From positions 1 through 25,686 of the forward strand of contig DATLEX010000317.1 of assembly GCA_035525045.1 (NCBI GenBank): a stretch of 25,686 nucleotides of DNA, given 5' to 3'. Numbering within the stretch: the first letter of the stretch is position 1; every line of letters starts with the position of its first letter. The notes under the pieces were generated by a model. That model saw nothing but the letters and a program-made list of their open reading frames with translations, was not told where the DNA came from and made no database searches. Source of the stretch: DATLEX01 sp035525045 (GTDB taxonomy: Bacteria > Acidobacteriota > Thermoanaerobaculia > Gp7-AA8). The position numbers and the translations under genes were made by a program. This document shows, piece by piece, positions 15,322-23,204 of the stretch.

Positions 15322-15350
15322 TTGGCGAGACGAAGCGGCGCGATTATACT
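15322..15350 (+). promoter_or_regulatory. Sigma-70-type promoter of dprA
   Basis: TTGGCG (15322-15327) and TATACT (15345-15350) are separated by exactly 17 bp and match 4 of 6 and 5 of 6 consensus bases. The start point would be near 15357, 53 nt before the dprA ATG. Confidence 0.6.
15343..15348 (-). promoter_or_regulatory. Perfect -10 (TATAAT) for the lipoprotein operon, overlapping the dprA -10
   Basis: The minus strand reads TATAAT across 15348-15343, sharing bases with the plus-strand TATACT. A start near 15336 would give a leader of about 100 nt before the lipoprotein ATG. No -35 is obvious. Confidence 0.5.
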
Positions 15351-15409
15351 CGACGGTACCCACCTGGCCGGCTTCACCGCTGACCCGTTTTTCGCCACCC
15401 GTGTGTCTC

Positions 15410-16486
15410 ATGCAAGTAGAGAATCGCGATCGCCTGATCGCTTATTCGCTCCTCCCCTTTCTCAATCCGAGCCGGACCCGACTCCTGCGGGAACATTTCG
15501 ACCCGCTGGAAAGCGTGGCCTCCGCCTCCATCCCGTATCTTCAGGCGCTTCTGAGCCTAACGCCTGAACAGGCAGAGATGGTAAAGAATCCGTTAACGAT
15601 CATTCCGGCAGCCGAGCTGCGGGAGCTGCGGGAGTCGACCGTCACGCTCGCGGATGGCGACTACCCGCCGCTGCTGCGGGAAATCATCGATCCGCCGCTC
15701 GCGCTCCACGTCCGCGGCGAGATCTCGATCGGCTCCGCGCCGGCGGTGGCCGTGGTCGGCTCCCGCCGCGCCTCCCCCTACGGGGTGAACGCCGCCCGGC
15801 GGCTGGCGGGAGATCTCGCCGGCGCCGGCGTCACGATCGTCTCCGGCCTGGCCCTCGGCATCGACGCCGCCGCCCACGAGGCAGCCCTCGAGCGCGGCGG
15901 CCGCACCATCGCCGTCCTCGGCACCGGCATCGACCGGACGTACCCCCGCTCGAATGCACGGCTGCTCCGCCGGATCGAGCGCGAGGGGCTGGTGCTCTCG
16001 GAATTCGCGCCGGGGACGCCGCCGCTGCCGGAGAACTTCCCCATGCGCAACCGCGTCATCTCCGGGCTCACCCTCGGCACGGTCATCGTGGAGGCGACCA
16101 CGCGCAGCGGCTCGCTCATCACCGCGCGAATGGCCGCCGAACAGGGGCGGGAGGTCTTCGCCGTCCCCGGATCGATCTTCTCCCCCGGAGCCGAGGGGAC
16201 GCACCGGCTGATTCAGTACGGGGCGAAGCTCGTCCACGACGTCGACGACATCCTCGACGAGCTGCCGGGACACCTCCGGTCGAAACGGGAGAAGGCGGCG
16301 GAGCCTCCCGAGGAGCTGCGGGAGGTGCTGGCGATCCTGACCCGGGAGGAGGCGACCCACATCGACGAGATTGCGGCGCGCCTGTCGAGGAGCGCGGGGG
16401 GGGTGGCCGAGACGCTGCTGCAGCTCGAGCTGGGCGGATGGGTGCGAGCGCTCCCGGGAGCGCGCTACGTGAGGACGTCCGAGTAG
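15410..16486 (+). CDS. dprA: DNA-processing protein DprA (Smf)
   Basis: This 358-residue protein protects incoming single-stranded DNA and loads RecA during natural transformation. An N-terminal helical region (SAM/HhH-like, 1-70) precedes the Rossmann core with VVGSRRASPYG (115-125), VSGLALGIDAAAH (144-156), GTGIDRTYPRSN (171-182), PMRNRVISGL (211-220) and RSGSLITARMAAEQGR. The last ~55 residues form the DprA winged helix (EATHIDEIAARL...). All are canonical and the length is normal. ATG 15410 has no ribosome binding site; a GTG three codons upstream (15401) is an alternative. Together with the pilin and retraction ATPase genes it makes competence for DNA uptake plausible, but comEA/comEC are not in view. 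Confidence 0.95.
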   Translation: MQVENRDRLIAYSLLPFLNPSRTRLLREHFDPLESVASASIPYLQALLSLTPEQAEMVKNPLTIIPAAELRELRESTVTLADGDYPPLLREIIDPPLALHVRGEISIGSAPAVAVVGSRRASPYGVNAARRLAGDLAGAGVTIVSGLALGIDAAAHEAALERGGRTIAVLGTGIDRTYPRSNARLLRRIEREGLVLSEFAPGTPPLPENFPMRNRVISGLTLGTVIVEATTRSGSLITARMAAEQGREVFAVPGSIFSPGAEGTHRLIQYGAKLVHDVDDILDELPGHLRSKREKAAEPPEELREVLAILTREEATHIDEIAARLSRSAGGVAETLLQLELGGWVRALPGARYVRTSE

Positions 16487-16491
16487 TCGAG

Positions 16492-16595
16492 GTGTCATTC
16501 CGAGCCGCGTAGACGGCGAGGAATCCCCCGCAAGGGCACGAGTCGCGCTCCGTAGGCGGGGGATTCCTCGCTGTCTTCGCAGCTCGGAATGACAC
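16492..16595. repeat. 104-bp palindromic repeat element (REP/MITE-like hairpin)
   Basis: The outer arms 16492-16505 and 16582-16595 (GTGTCATTCCGAGC) pair perfectly over 14 bp. The inner arms 16516-16531 and 16556-16571 (GCGAGGAATCCCCCGC) pair perfectly over 16 bp. The 10-nt segments between them match at 7 of 10, and the loop is 24 nt. It begins 5 nt after dprA and its last base is the first base of the opposing gene's stop codon. It can also terminate transcription from both sides. No ORF. Confidence 0.85.
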
Positions 16596-16879
16596 TAGCC
16601 CGCGCCGTTGCGGGCCTTCATCACCGCCAGCGAGACGAGGGCGATGGGGATCCCGATCTTCAGCGCTTTCCTGAACAGGCGGGGGAAGCCGAAGGCGGCC
16701 AGGAAGCCGACCACGGCGCCGCCGGCGACGATCTTGGGGGCGTGCTCGCTGAGCGCCGATCTCACGTCGAGCGAGGTTCGCAGGCGGCGATCGAGCTCGT
16801 CGATGCGCTCGCTCACGCCGTCGCGGGCGCGTTCGATCTCACGCTCGATGGTCTTCTTCTGACGATCCATCTCGCTCAT
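16595..16879 (-). CDS. DUF3618-like small membrane protein
   Basis: The protein has 94 residues. The first 40 form an amphipathic charged helix (TIEREIERARDGVSERIDEL), the signature stretch of the DUF3618 family. Two hydrophobic segments (about 48-66 and 73-88) and a short basic tail follow. Family members are often encoded next to holin-like DUF1469 proteins, as here: the ATG lies one base after the stop of the upstream gene (TGA-c-ATG). The function is unknown; a role in membrane organisation or envelope stress is suggested for the pair only by habit of co-occurrence. Its stop codon touches the hairpin repeat. Confidence 0.75.
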   Translation of the reverse strand: MSEMDRQKKTIEREIERARDGVSERIDELDRRLRTSLDVRSALSEHAPKIVAGGAVVGFLAAFGFPRLFRKALKIGIPIALVSLAVMKARNGAG

Positions 16880-16880
16880 G

Positions 16881-17300
16881 TCAGTGGCCCCTCACCCGGG
16901 CGATGTCGGACTTGATCGACTCGATGTCGGACTTGATGTGCTCCACCGACTCGGTGGGGATGAACTTCACCGCCGCGAACTTCTTCCTCCCCAGCAGCGC
17001 CAGGATCGCCGCTCCGGCGAAGAGCACGACAGTGACGATCAGCGACGAGACCCACGCCGGGACGCCGAGCGCCACCAGGCCGAGGGTGATGGTGACGAAG
17101 AGGAAGGCCGCGCCGAAGATGGCCAGGAAGACCGCGGCGGCCAGCATCGCCCCGCCGCCGCCGAGCTTGGCCACCGTGTCCCTCATCTCCAGTTTCAGGA
17201 GCGCCACCTCGCTCCGGAAAAGCGTGGAGAAGTCGCCGGTCAGCTCCTTGATGATCGTGCCGAGCGATCGCTCGGATTCCGTGGCGGTGGAGTCGGTCAT
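16881..17300 (-). CDS. Phage holin-like (DUF1469 / Holin-X) membrane protein
   Basis: This 139-residue protein has a charged N-terminal helix (SLGTIIKELTGDFSTLFRSE, 12-31), a membrane-proximal LLKLEMRDTVAKLGGG, two long membrane helices (about 50-76 and 82-104) and a Lys/Asp-rich C-terminal coil with a repeated IKSDIESIKSDIA. This is the layout of the Phage_holin_3_6/DUF1469 family. Despite the name, such chromosomal genes are not phage markers and no phage genes are nearby. GAGGG lies about 10 nt before the ATG. It is the first gene of a two-gene operon with the DUF3618-like gene and diverges from queD. Confidence 0.8.
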   Translation of the reverse strand: MTDSTATESERSLGTIIKELTGDFSTLFRSEVALLKLEMRDTVAKLGGGGAMLAAAVFLAIFGAAFLFVTITLGLVALGVPAWVSSLIVTVVLFAGAAILALLGRKKFAAVKFIPTESVEHIKSDIESIKSDIARVRGH

Positions 17301-17337
17301 GACACAACACCCTCAGAGCAAAAGGTCTACCAGAGGC

Positions 17338-17343
17338 TAGAAT
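17338..17343 (+). promoter_or_regulatory. Candidate -10 of queD
   Basis: TAGAAT ends 11 nt before ATG 17355, predicting a start about 5 nt before the codon, too close for a Shine-Dalgarno. No -35 is visible. Confidence 0.4.
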
Positions 17344-17354
17344 CGACGGTCTGA

Positions 17355-17726
17355 ATGGCTCACCCGATGGAGCTGGTGAAGGATTTCCGATTCGAGGCGG
17401 CTCACTTCCTGCCGAATGTACCAGAAGGCCACAAGTGCCGCCGCATGCACGGTCACTCCTTCCGAGGCGAGGTGGCCGTGCGCGGCCCCGTCGGGGAACA
17501 GAGCGGGTGGGTGATGGACTTCGCCGACCTGAAGGAGGCCGTCGAGCCGCTCATCGCCCGGCTCGACCACTACCTGCTCAACGACGTCGAGGGCCTCGAC
17601 AACCCCACCTCCGAACGGATCGCCATCTGGCTCTGGGAAAGGCTGGCGCCGGTTCTCCCCGGGCTGCACCGCGTCACCATCGAGGAGACGTGCGTGTCGC
17701 GGTGTCATTATTTCGGGCCGGAGTAG
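17355..17726 (+). CDS. queD: 6-carboxytetrahydropterin synthase QueD
   Basis: This 123-residue enzyme converts 7,8-dihydroneopterin triphosphate to 6-carboxy-tetrahydropterin in queuosine (7-deazaguanine) synthesis. The zinc ligands His17, His32 and His34 and the catalytic Cys28 lie in AAHFLPNVPEGHKCRRMHGH. GWVMDFADLK (51-60), the LDHYLLND segment and the late EETCVSRCHY are all characteristic. The length equals E. coli QueD. The start is ATG 17355, although ATG 17367 would also keep the fold; neither has a ribosome binding site. queC, queE and queF are not nearby. It ends one base before the stop of the convergent phosphodiester glycosidase gene. Confidence 0.94.
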   Translation: MAHPMELVKDFRFEAAHFLPNVPEGHKCRRMHGHSFRGEVAVRGPVGEQSGWVMDFADLKEAVEPLIARLDHYLLNDVEGLDNPTSERIAIWLWERLAPVLPGLHRVTIEETCVSRCHYFGPE

Positions 17727-17727
17727 C

Positions 17728-18510
17728 TCACGGCTCACACGCCGCAAACCCCGCAGGGACGACCGCCAGATGATTGGCCACTCTCCGCTCGACGCCGTCG
17801 CTCGGCTGGTTGACGATGCGGTCGCGCACCCACATCGCGCTCGAGCCGCCGCCGTCGAGGTTCAGCGCCGAGCAGACCCGCAGGGTCCTGCGCATCCACG
17901 CCGCCAGCTCGGGGAGGGTCAGACCCGGCACGCCGGGCCGCCGCCCGTCGGCGACAACGAGGTACAGCGTCCTCCGATCCCGTGAGAAGCCGACCGCGGT
18001 TCGCGGATGGGGAGCGCGGGTGAACCGCTCCGGTCCGGGCAGCTCCGCCGATCGGAGAGCGCGGCATCCGCGGACCAGGACCGGATAGCCTCCCACCGCC
18101 GCGCGCATCCACGGCTCGGCGGCGGTCAGGTCGGCCTCCGGGTAGATCTCCACGCGCTTCTGGCCGAACGCCACCACCGCCTGCCTGGCGTTGTCGCGCG
18201 TCCCCTCCCACGGCCCGCAGGCGCCGACCGACAACCCGACCGGATTCCGCTCGGGATCGAAGAAGTCGGCGTTGACGGCGACGAGCGCGGCGCGGCGGCT
18301 GGCGAACTCGCTGACCACCGTTCCGCGATCCGCCTCCGGGGTGGCCAGAATCTCGATGCCGGCGCGAAGATCGACTCGCGTCACATGAATGTCGGCATTG
18401 CCCGGCGTGAACCTCCGATAGCGGACGCCCGGCCCGACGTCCTGCCAGGAGGCCGCGGCCTCCGCGGTCAGGAGAAGGAGAAGGAGGGCGCATGCGGCGG
18501 CTCGATTCAT
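17728..18510 (-). CDS. Secreted phosphodiester glycosidase family protein (NAGPA/DUF2233)
   Basis: This protein of about 260 residues begins with a signal peptide (MNRAAACALLLLLLTAEAAA, cut near residue 20). The mature domain has VAVNADFFD (77-85), HPRTAVGF, LYLVVADGR, a LPELAAWM helix and NLDGGGSSAMWV, the conserved set of the phosphodiester glycosidase (NAGPA-like) family that removes capping sugars from phosphodiesters. It is predicted to be periplasmic or outer-membrane-associated; the substrate may be a cell-envelope glycan phosphodiester. An ATG at 18519 is an alternative start that adds three residues. It is divergent from tldD and convergent with queD. Confidence 0.87.
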   Translation of the reverse strand: MNRAAACALLLLLLTAEAAASWQDVGPGVRYRRFTPGNADIHVTRVDLRAGIEILATPEADRGTVVSEFASRRAALVAVNADFFDPERNPVGLSVGACGPWEGTRDNARQAVVAFGQKRVEIYPEADLTAAEPWMRAAVGGYPVLVRGCRALRSAELPGPERFTRAPHPRTAVGFSRDRRTLYLVVADGRRPGVPGLTLPELAAWMRRTLRVCSALNLDGGGSSAMWVRDRIVNQPSDGVERRVANHLAVVPAGFAACEP

Positions 18511-18562
18511 GGAGTCCATCCCGTACAAAGTGCGTTCCGGCCTCACCGGCACTTCACCCGTC

Positions 18563-18568
18563 TATAAT
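18563..18568 (+). promoter_or_regulatory. Perfect -10 element of tldD
   Basis: TATAAT ends 10 nt before ATG 18579, predicting a start about 4 nt before the codon. The intervening bases are CG-rich with no Shine-Dalgarno, so the tldD mRNA would be nearly leaderless. Confidence 0.5.
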
Positions 18569-18578
18569 TCCGGCCGGC

Positions 18579-20021
18579 ATGAAGCCGGGGCGCGAACAGT
18601 TGGCGGACCACCTCTCCACCCTGACAGATCCTGCGCTCCGCTACGCCGACGTCCGCTACACCCGCACCCAACAGCAGCATGTCAAGGTGCGGAACGGGGA
18701 GATCGACCACCTCGCTTCCACCATCGACGAGGCGGTGGGGGTCCGGGTGCTGGTGGGGGATGGGTGGGGCTTTGCCGCCAGCTCGGACACCTCGGAGGCG
18801 GCCCTGCGCGCCACCGCCCGGCGCGCCCTGGAGGTGGCCGCGGCCAGCAACATCGCCTCCTCGCAGAAGGTGACGCTGAGCGAGATCGAGCCGCACGTCG
18901 CCTCCTGGGCTTCCTCGTTCCAGGTCGATCCGTGGGCCGTACCGCTCGACCGGAAAATCGATCACCTCCTCGCCGCGACCGAGCCGATGCGCGGCGATCC
19001 GCGGATCCACCAGGTCTCGGGCGAGATCTCCTGCTACCGGCAGGAGAAGGTCTTCGCCTCGACCGCCGGAAGCTTCATCGAGCAGACCACCACCCAGATG
19101 GGCGGAGGAATCGACGCCGTGGCGATCTCCAACGGCGACTTCCAGCGCCGGACCTATCCGAACCCCTTCGGCGGCGACTATCAGGCCGAAGGGTGGGAGT
19201 TCATCGAGCGGATCGATCTCGCCGGCCGCGGCCTGCGGGTGCGCGACGAGGCCCTCGCTCTGCTCGATGCGCCGAAGGCTCCCGCGGGACGCTTCGATCT
19301 GATCGTCGGCTCCTCGCAACTGGCCCTCCAGGTCCACGAGTCGTGCGGTCATCCCACGGAGCTGGACCGGGCCATGGGCCTGGAGATCTCGCTGGCCGGC
19401 GGCTCGTTCCTCCAGCCGTCGATGCTCGGCCACTTCCGCTACGGCTCCGACCTGGTGAACATCGTCGCCGACGCGGGGGTGCCGGGGGCGATCGGCTCGT
19501 TCGGCTTCGACGACGACGGGGTGCCCGCGCAGCGCTTCCACCTCGTCGAAAAGGGGATCTTCGCCGGCTACCTGACCGGCCGCGACACGGCCCCCTTCAT
19601 CGGCCGGCGCTCCAACGGCACCGTGCGGGCCGAGAGCGCCGCCCGGATCCCGATCATCCGCATGACCAACATCAACCTCGAGCCGGGATCCACGCCGCTG
19701 GCCGACATCATCGCCGGCACCAGGCGGGGCATCTTCGTCGACACGAACAAATCGTGGTCGATCGACGACCTCCGGCTGAACTTCCAGTTCGGGTGCGAGG
19801 TGGCCTGGGAGATCGAGAACGGCCGGCTGGGGCGGCTGCTCAAGAACCCCGCCTACACCGGGACCACGCCCGATTTCTGGCGCTCCTGCGACGCCGTGGC
19901 CGACGCCTCCACCTGGCGGGTGTGGGGCCTGCCGAACTGCGGCAAGGGAGACCCCATGCAGACCATGCGCGTGGCGCACGGCGCGCCGGCGGCGCGCTTC
20001 CGGCAGGTGGAAATGACCTGA
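18579..20021 (+). CDS. tldD: Metalloprotease TldD
   Basis: This 480-residue catalytic subunit of the TldD/TldE peptidase degrades or trims unfolded peptides in the cytosol; in E. coli the pair matures microcin B17. The zinc site HExxxH is HESCGH at 253-258. The N-terminal domain has ADVRYTRTQQQHVKVRNGEID and the family's EAVGVRVLVGDGWGFAASSD. RAESAARIPIIRMTNINLEPG near residue 350-370 supplies the region with the third ligand. The Cys within HESCGH replaces the more usual Phe/Ala residues but keeps the spacing. It overlaps tldE by one base (TGATG), so the two subunits are coupled. This start follows a TATAAT box; an earlier in-frame start lies in the divergent gene. Confidence 0.93.
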   Translation: MKPGREQLADHLSTLTDPALRYADVRYTRTQQQHVKVRNGEIDHLASTIDEAVGVRVLVGDGWGFAASSDTSEAALRATARRALEVAAASNIASSQKVTLSEIEPHVASWASSFQVDPWAVPLDRKIDHLLAATEPMRGDPRIHQVSGEISCYRQEKVFASTAGSFIEQTTTQMGGGIDAVAISNGDFQRRTYPNPFGGDYQAEGWEFIERIDLAGRGLRVRDEALALLDAPKAPAGRFDLIVGSSQLALQVHESCGHPTELDRAMGLEISLAGGSFLQPSMLGHFRYGSDLVNIVADAGVPGAIGSFGFDDDGVPAQRFHLVEKGIFAGYLTGRDTAPFIGRRSNGTVRAESAARIPIIRMTNINLEPGSTPLADIIAGTRRGIFVDTNKSWSIDDLRLNFQFGCEVAWEIENGRLGRLLKNPAYTGTTPDFWRSCDAVADASTWRVWGLPNCGKGDPMQTMRVAHGAPAARFRQVEMT

Positions 20022-21367
20022 TGCAGAGCGAGTCGCAGGCCTTCGACATCCTGCAGCAGGCGCTCGATGCCGCGGCGGCCGACGAGGCGGACGCCGTCTT
20101 CATCGCCTCCGACCGCAACATCAGCCGCTTCGCGAACTCCAGCGTGCACCAGAACATGTCCGAGACCACCGGCGAGCTGACGCTGCGGGTGGTGATCGGC
20201 GGGGCCTTCGGCGTGGCCTCGACCACCCTGCTCGACGCGGAGGAGATCCGACGGACGGCGGAGCTGGCCTGCGAGGCGGCGCGCCTGGCGCGGGCGCTGC
20301 CGGGGTTCGCCGGCCTGCACCGCCGGTGCGGAGCCGCCCCCCTCCTCCGGACCTGGGACGAGGCCACGGCCTTGATCGCTCCCGCGGCGAAGGCGCGCGA
20401 GCTGCGCCGGATCTTCGACCGCGGACGAAGCCGCGGCATCGACTTCGCCGGCGCCTACAGCACCGCGGCGATGTCGGTAGCCTGCGGGAACACGCACGGC
20501 CTGCGGCGCTTCTGCCGGACCACCTCGGCGGAGGCCACGGTCATCGCCATTCACTCCACCCGTTTCGGCTACGCCTCGCGCAGCGCGCGGAGCACGGCGG
20601 GACTGGACGTTCTCGCGCTCGGCGACGAGGCATCCGAGAAGGCGACTCTCCGATCCGACGCCGAGCTGCAGTTCGAGCCGGGCCGCTACGACGTGATCCT
20701 CGAGCCGCCGGCCATCGCCGAGGTGCTCGACTGGATGAACATGATCACCTTCTGCGGACAGGCCTTCGAGGACGGCTCCTCGTTCTTCGTCGGCAACATC
20801 GGCGCGCCGCTCCTCTCGGATGCGCTCACGCTCGCCGACGACTCGCTCGACGAGTCCTTCCTCCCCTTCCCCTTCGATCTGGAGGGGTTTCCGAAACGCC
20901 GCGTGGCGCTGGTGGAGCGCGGCGTCATCCGCACGCCCGTGGTCGACAAGGCCTGGTCAGACCGGCTGGGGATTCCTCCGACCGGCAACGCCTGGCATCT
21001 CGGATCGCCGGATCACGGCGTGGCCCTTCACCTCGCCGTCGACCCCGGCCAGGCCACGCGCGAAGAGCTGATCGCCTCCACCGAGCGCGGGATCTGGGTG
21101 ACGCGTTTCAACTACGTGAACGGCCTGCTGGAGCCGAAGACCGCCCTGATGACCGGCACGACCCGCGACGGCACCTTCCTGATCCGCGACGGCCGGGTGG
21201 CCGGCCGCCTGCCGAACCTGCGCTGGACGCAGTCGATCCTCGAGGCCTTCTCGAACATCGCCGGACTGACGCGGGAGCGGCGGGCGGTGGGCACGTGGTA
21301 CAACCCCTTCGGCGGCACGGTGGCCCCGGCCATGAAGATCCGCGGGTGGAATTTCACCGCCGGTTGA
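20021..21367 (+). CDS. tldE: TldD/TldE peptidase partner subunit TldE (PmbA)
   Basis: This 448-residue homologue of TldD lacks HExxxH, as expected for the non-catalytic TldE/PmbA partner that completes the peptide tunnel of the heterodimer. NISRFANSSVHQNMSE (residues about 29-44) and GELTLRVVIGGAFGVASTT form the N-terminal domain. The C-terminal half has DVILEPPAIAEVLDWM, FPKRRVALVERGVIRTPVVD, GNAWHLG and a final GTWYNPFGGTVAPAMKIRGW. ATG 20021 starts inside the tldD TGA, a classic coupling. The gap to the next gene is 48 nt, so dppB may be in the same transcript. Confidence 0.92.
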   Translation: MQSESQAFDILQQALDAAAADEADAVFIASDRNISRFANSSVHQNMSETTGELTLRVVIGGAFGVASTTLLDAEEIRRTAELACEAARLARALPGFAGLHRRCGAAPLLRTWDEATALIAPAAKARELRRIFDRGRSRGIDFAGAYSTAAMSVACGNTHGLRRFCRTTSAEATVIAIHSTRFGYASRSARSTAGLDVLALGDEASEKATLRSDAELQFEPGRYDVILEPPAIAEVLDWMNMITFCGQAFEDGSSFFVGNIGAPLLSDALTLADDSLDESFLPFPFDLEGFPKRRVALVERGVIRTPVVDKAWSDRLGIPPTGNAWHLGSPDHGVALHLAVDPGQATREELIASTERGIWVTRFNYVNGLLEPKTALMTGTTRDGTFLIRDGRVAGRLPNLRWTQSILEAFSNIAGLTRERRAVGTWYNPFGGTVAPAMKIRGWNFTAG

Positions 21368-21415
21368 CCCATCCCGCCGTGGTGACACGAAAGTTGCAGC
21401 ACCGTCCCCCGGCCC

Positions 21416-22339
21416 ATGACGCAGTACATCATCCGGCGCCTCCTCCAGATGATTCCGATCACCCTCGGGATCCTCACGCTCATCTTCTCGCTCATTCATC
21501 TCATCCCCGGCGACCCCGCGGTCCAGATCGCCGGTGAGGGAGCGCGTCCGCAGGACATCGAGAACGTGCGCAAGGCCCTCGGTCTCGATCAGCCGCTCTG
21601 GAAGCAGTACGTCACCTATCTCCGGAATCTCGCCCGGGGCGACCTCGGCCGCTCTTTCCGCACCGGCGAGAGCGTGGCGGCGGAGATCCGGGTGCGCTAT
21701 CCCGCCACCATGCAGCTCGCCTTCGGCTCGATGCTCGTGGCCCTCCTGGTGGCGTTCCCGCTCGGCATCATCTCGGCCATCTACCGCAACTCCTGGATCG
21801 ACAACGTGGCCCGGTTCTTCGCCCTGATCGGCGTGTCGATGCCGAGCTTCTGGTTCGGCCCGCTGCTGATCATCGCCTTTGCCATCAACCGGGAGTGGTT
21901 CCCCGTCTCCGGCCGGGAAGCGGGACTGCGATCGCTCGTCCTCCCCTCGCTGACCATGGGCCTCTCGCTGGCGGCGATCCTGACCCGGATGATCCGCGTC
22001 AGCCTGGCCGAGGAACTGACGCAGCTCTATGTCACCACGGCCATCGCCAAGGGAGTGACGAAAGCGAAGGCCATCTTCGCCCACGCGCTGAAGAACGCCA
22101 TGATCCCGGTGATCACGGTGCTGGCGCTGCAGTTCGGCTCCCTGCTGACGGGGGCCATCATCACCGAGCAGATCTTCTCCTGGCCGGGGCTGGGGCGGTT
22201 GCTGATCCAGTCGATCAGCGCGCGCGATTACCCGCAGGTGCAGGCCTCCATCCTGGTCATCGCCCTGACCTACATCATGGTGAACTTCATCAGCGACCTG
22301 ATGTACGGAGTCGTCGACCCGCGGATCAAACTGGAGTGA
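21416..22339 (+). CDS. dppB: Dipeptide/oligopeptide ABC transporter permease, DppB/OppB family
   Basis: This 307-residue inner-membrane permease begins MTQYIIRRLLQMIPITLGIL, followed by the FSLIHLIPGDPA segment typical of DppB N-termini. Six membrane helices are visible. The coupling (EAA) loop lies at about YVTTAIAKGVTKAKAIFAHALKNAMIPV, and PGLGRLLIQSISARDYPQVQA is the conserved end. The protein carries the full family length. No ATP-binding or substrate-binding component lies in this window, so the transporter must be completed elsewhere; the peptide specificity is therefore unknown (nickel and glutathione importers share this fold). Nine nt separate it from dppC. Confidence 0.9.
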   Translation: MTQYIIRRLLQMIPITLGILTLIFSLIHLIPGDPAVQIAGEGARPQDIENVRKALGLDQPLWKQYVTYLRNLARGDLGRSFRTGESVAAEIRVRYPATMQLAFGSMLVALLVAFPLGIISAIYRNSWIDNVARFFALIGVSMPSFWFGPLLIIAFAINREWFPVSGREAGLRSLVLPSLTMGLSLAAILTRMIRVSLAEELTQLYVTTAIAKGVTKAKAIFAHALKNAMIPVITVLALQFGSLLTGAIITEQIFSWPGLGRLLIQSISARDYPQVQASILVIALTYIMVNFISDLMYGVVDPRIKLE

Positions 22340-22348
22340 GACTCCCCG

Positions 22349-23188
22349 ATGCGTAAAACGTTCAAACAACTCCTTCGCAACTTCGCCTTCACGTCGGGGC
22401 TGCTCCTGACGACCGCGCTGGTCGTCGTGGCGCTGGCGGCGCCGTGGATCTCGCCCGCCGATCCCCTCTGGCAGGACACCTCACGCCGGCTGGAGGCGCC
22501 GTCGAAGGATCACCTGCTGGGCCTCGATGACCTGGGACGCGACGTCGCCTCGAGGATCGTCTGGGGTGCACGGGTGTCGCTCCGGGTCGGCTTCAGCGTG
22601 GTCATCATCGCCTCGCTGATCGGAGTGGCCCTGGGGGCCATCTCCGGCTACTTCGGCGGGGTCATCGACGTGCTGGTCATGCGCCTCTGCGACATCCTGC
22701 TGGCCTTCCCCGGAATCCTGCTGGCTATCGCCCTCGTGGCCGTTTTGGGCCCCAGTCTGAACAACGTCATTCTGGCCCTGGCCACCATCGGCTGGGTGGG
22801 CTACGCCCGGCTCGTGCGGGGCCAGGTCCTGAAGGTGCGGGAGATGGAGTATGTCATCGCGGCGAAAGCGCTCGGGGCCCGCTCTCCCCGCGTGATCATC
22901 CGCCACGTGCTCCCGAACGTGATCAACCCGGTGATCGTGATGGCGACGCTCGGTCTGGCCGGCGCCATCCTGGCGGAGGCGGCGCTCTCGTTCCTCGGCC
23001 TCGGCGTGCAGCCGCCCACTCCTTCGTGGGGAGCCATGCTCACCGCAGGCCGCCGCTACCTCGGCCCGGCCAACCACCTGGCCATCTTCCCCGGCGCGGC
23101 CATCATGCTCGCGGTCATGGGGCTGAACTTTCTCGGCGACGGCCTCATCGACGCGCTCGACCCGAAATACCGCAAGCAGATCGGCTGA
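22349..23188 (+). CDS. dppC: Dipeptide/oligopeptide ABC transporter permease, DppC/OppC family
   Basis: This 279-residue partner permease shows the DppC N-terminal segment with one helix and the DPLWQDTSRRLEAPSKDHLLGLDDLGRD-type loop (LGTDxxGRD in relatives; GLDDLGRD here), then five more helices. The EAA loop is YVIAAKALGARSPRVIIRHVLPNVINPV. AALSFLGLGVQPPTPSWG and GLNFLGDGLIDALDPKYRKQ are hallmark endings. It forms the heterodimeric channel with the upstream DppB. A GGAG at 22333-22336, inside the dppB end, can serve as its ribosome binding site. Stop at 23186-23188 is 16 nt before the next start codon. Confidence 0.9.
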   Translation: MRKTFKQLLRNFAFTSGLLLTTALVVVALAAPWISPADPLWQDTSRRLEAPSKDHLLGLDDLGRDVASRIVWGARVSLRVGFSVVIIASLIGVALGAISGYFGGVIDVLVMRLCDILLAFPGILLAIALVAVLGPSLNNVILALATIGWVGYARLVRGQVLKVREMEYVIAAKALGARSPRVIIRHVLPNVINPVIVMATLGLAGAILAEAALSFLGLGVQPPTPSWGAMLTAGRRYLGPANHLAIFPGAAIMLAVMGLNFLGDGLIDALDPKYRKQIG

Positions 23189-23192
23189 CCCG

Positions 23193-23198
23193 TAGAAT
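23193..23198 (+). promoter_or_regulatory. Candidate -10 giving a leaderless BtuF-like mRNA
   Basis: TAGAAT ends 6 nt before GTG 23205, so transcription would begin exactly at the start codon. It lies within the 16-nt gap after dppC, so the gene may also be read from the operon. Confidence 0.4.
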
Positions 23199-23204
23199 CG
23201 CGAC

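Noticed and set aside
16492..16595. CRISPR repeat or attC site
   Set aside because: There is a single palindrome without spacer units and without RYYYAAC/GTTRRRY ends.
16595..17300. Prophage remnant suggested by the holin-like gene
   Set aside because: DUF1469/DUF3618 pairs are common chromosomal genes and no lysis, capsid, tail or integrase gene is near.
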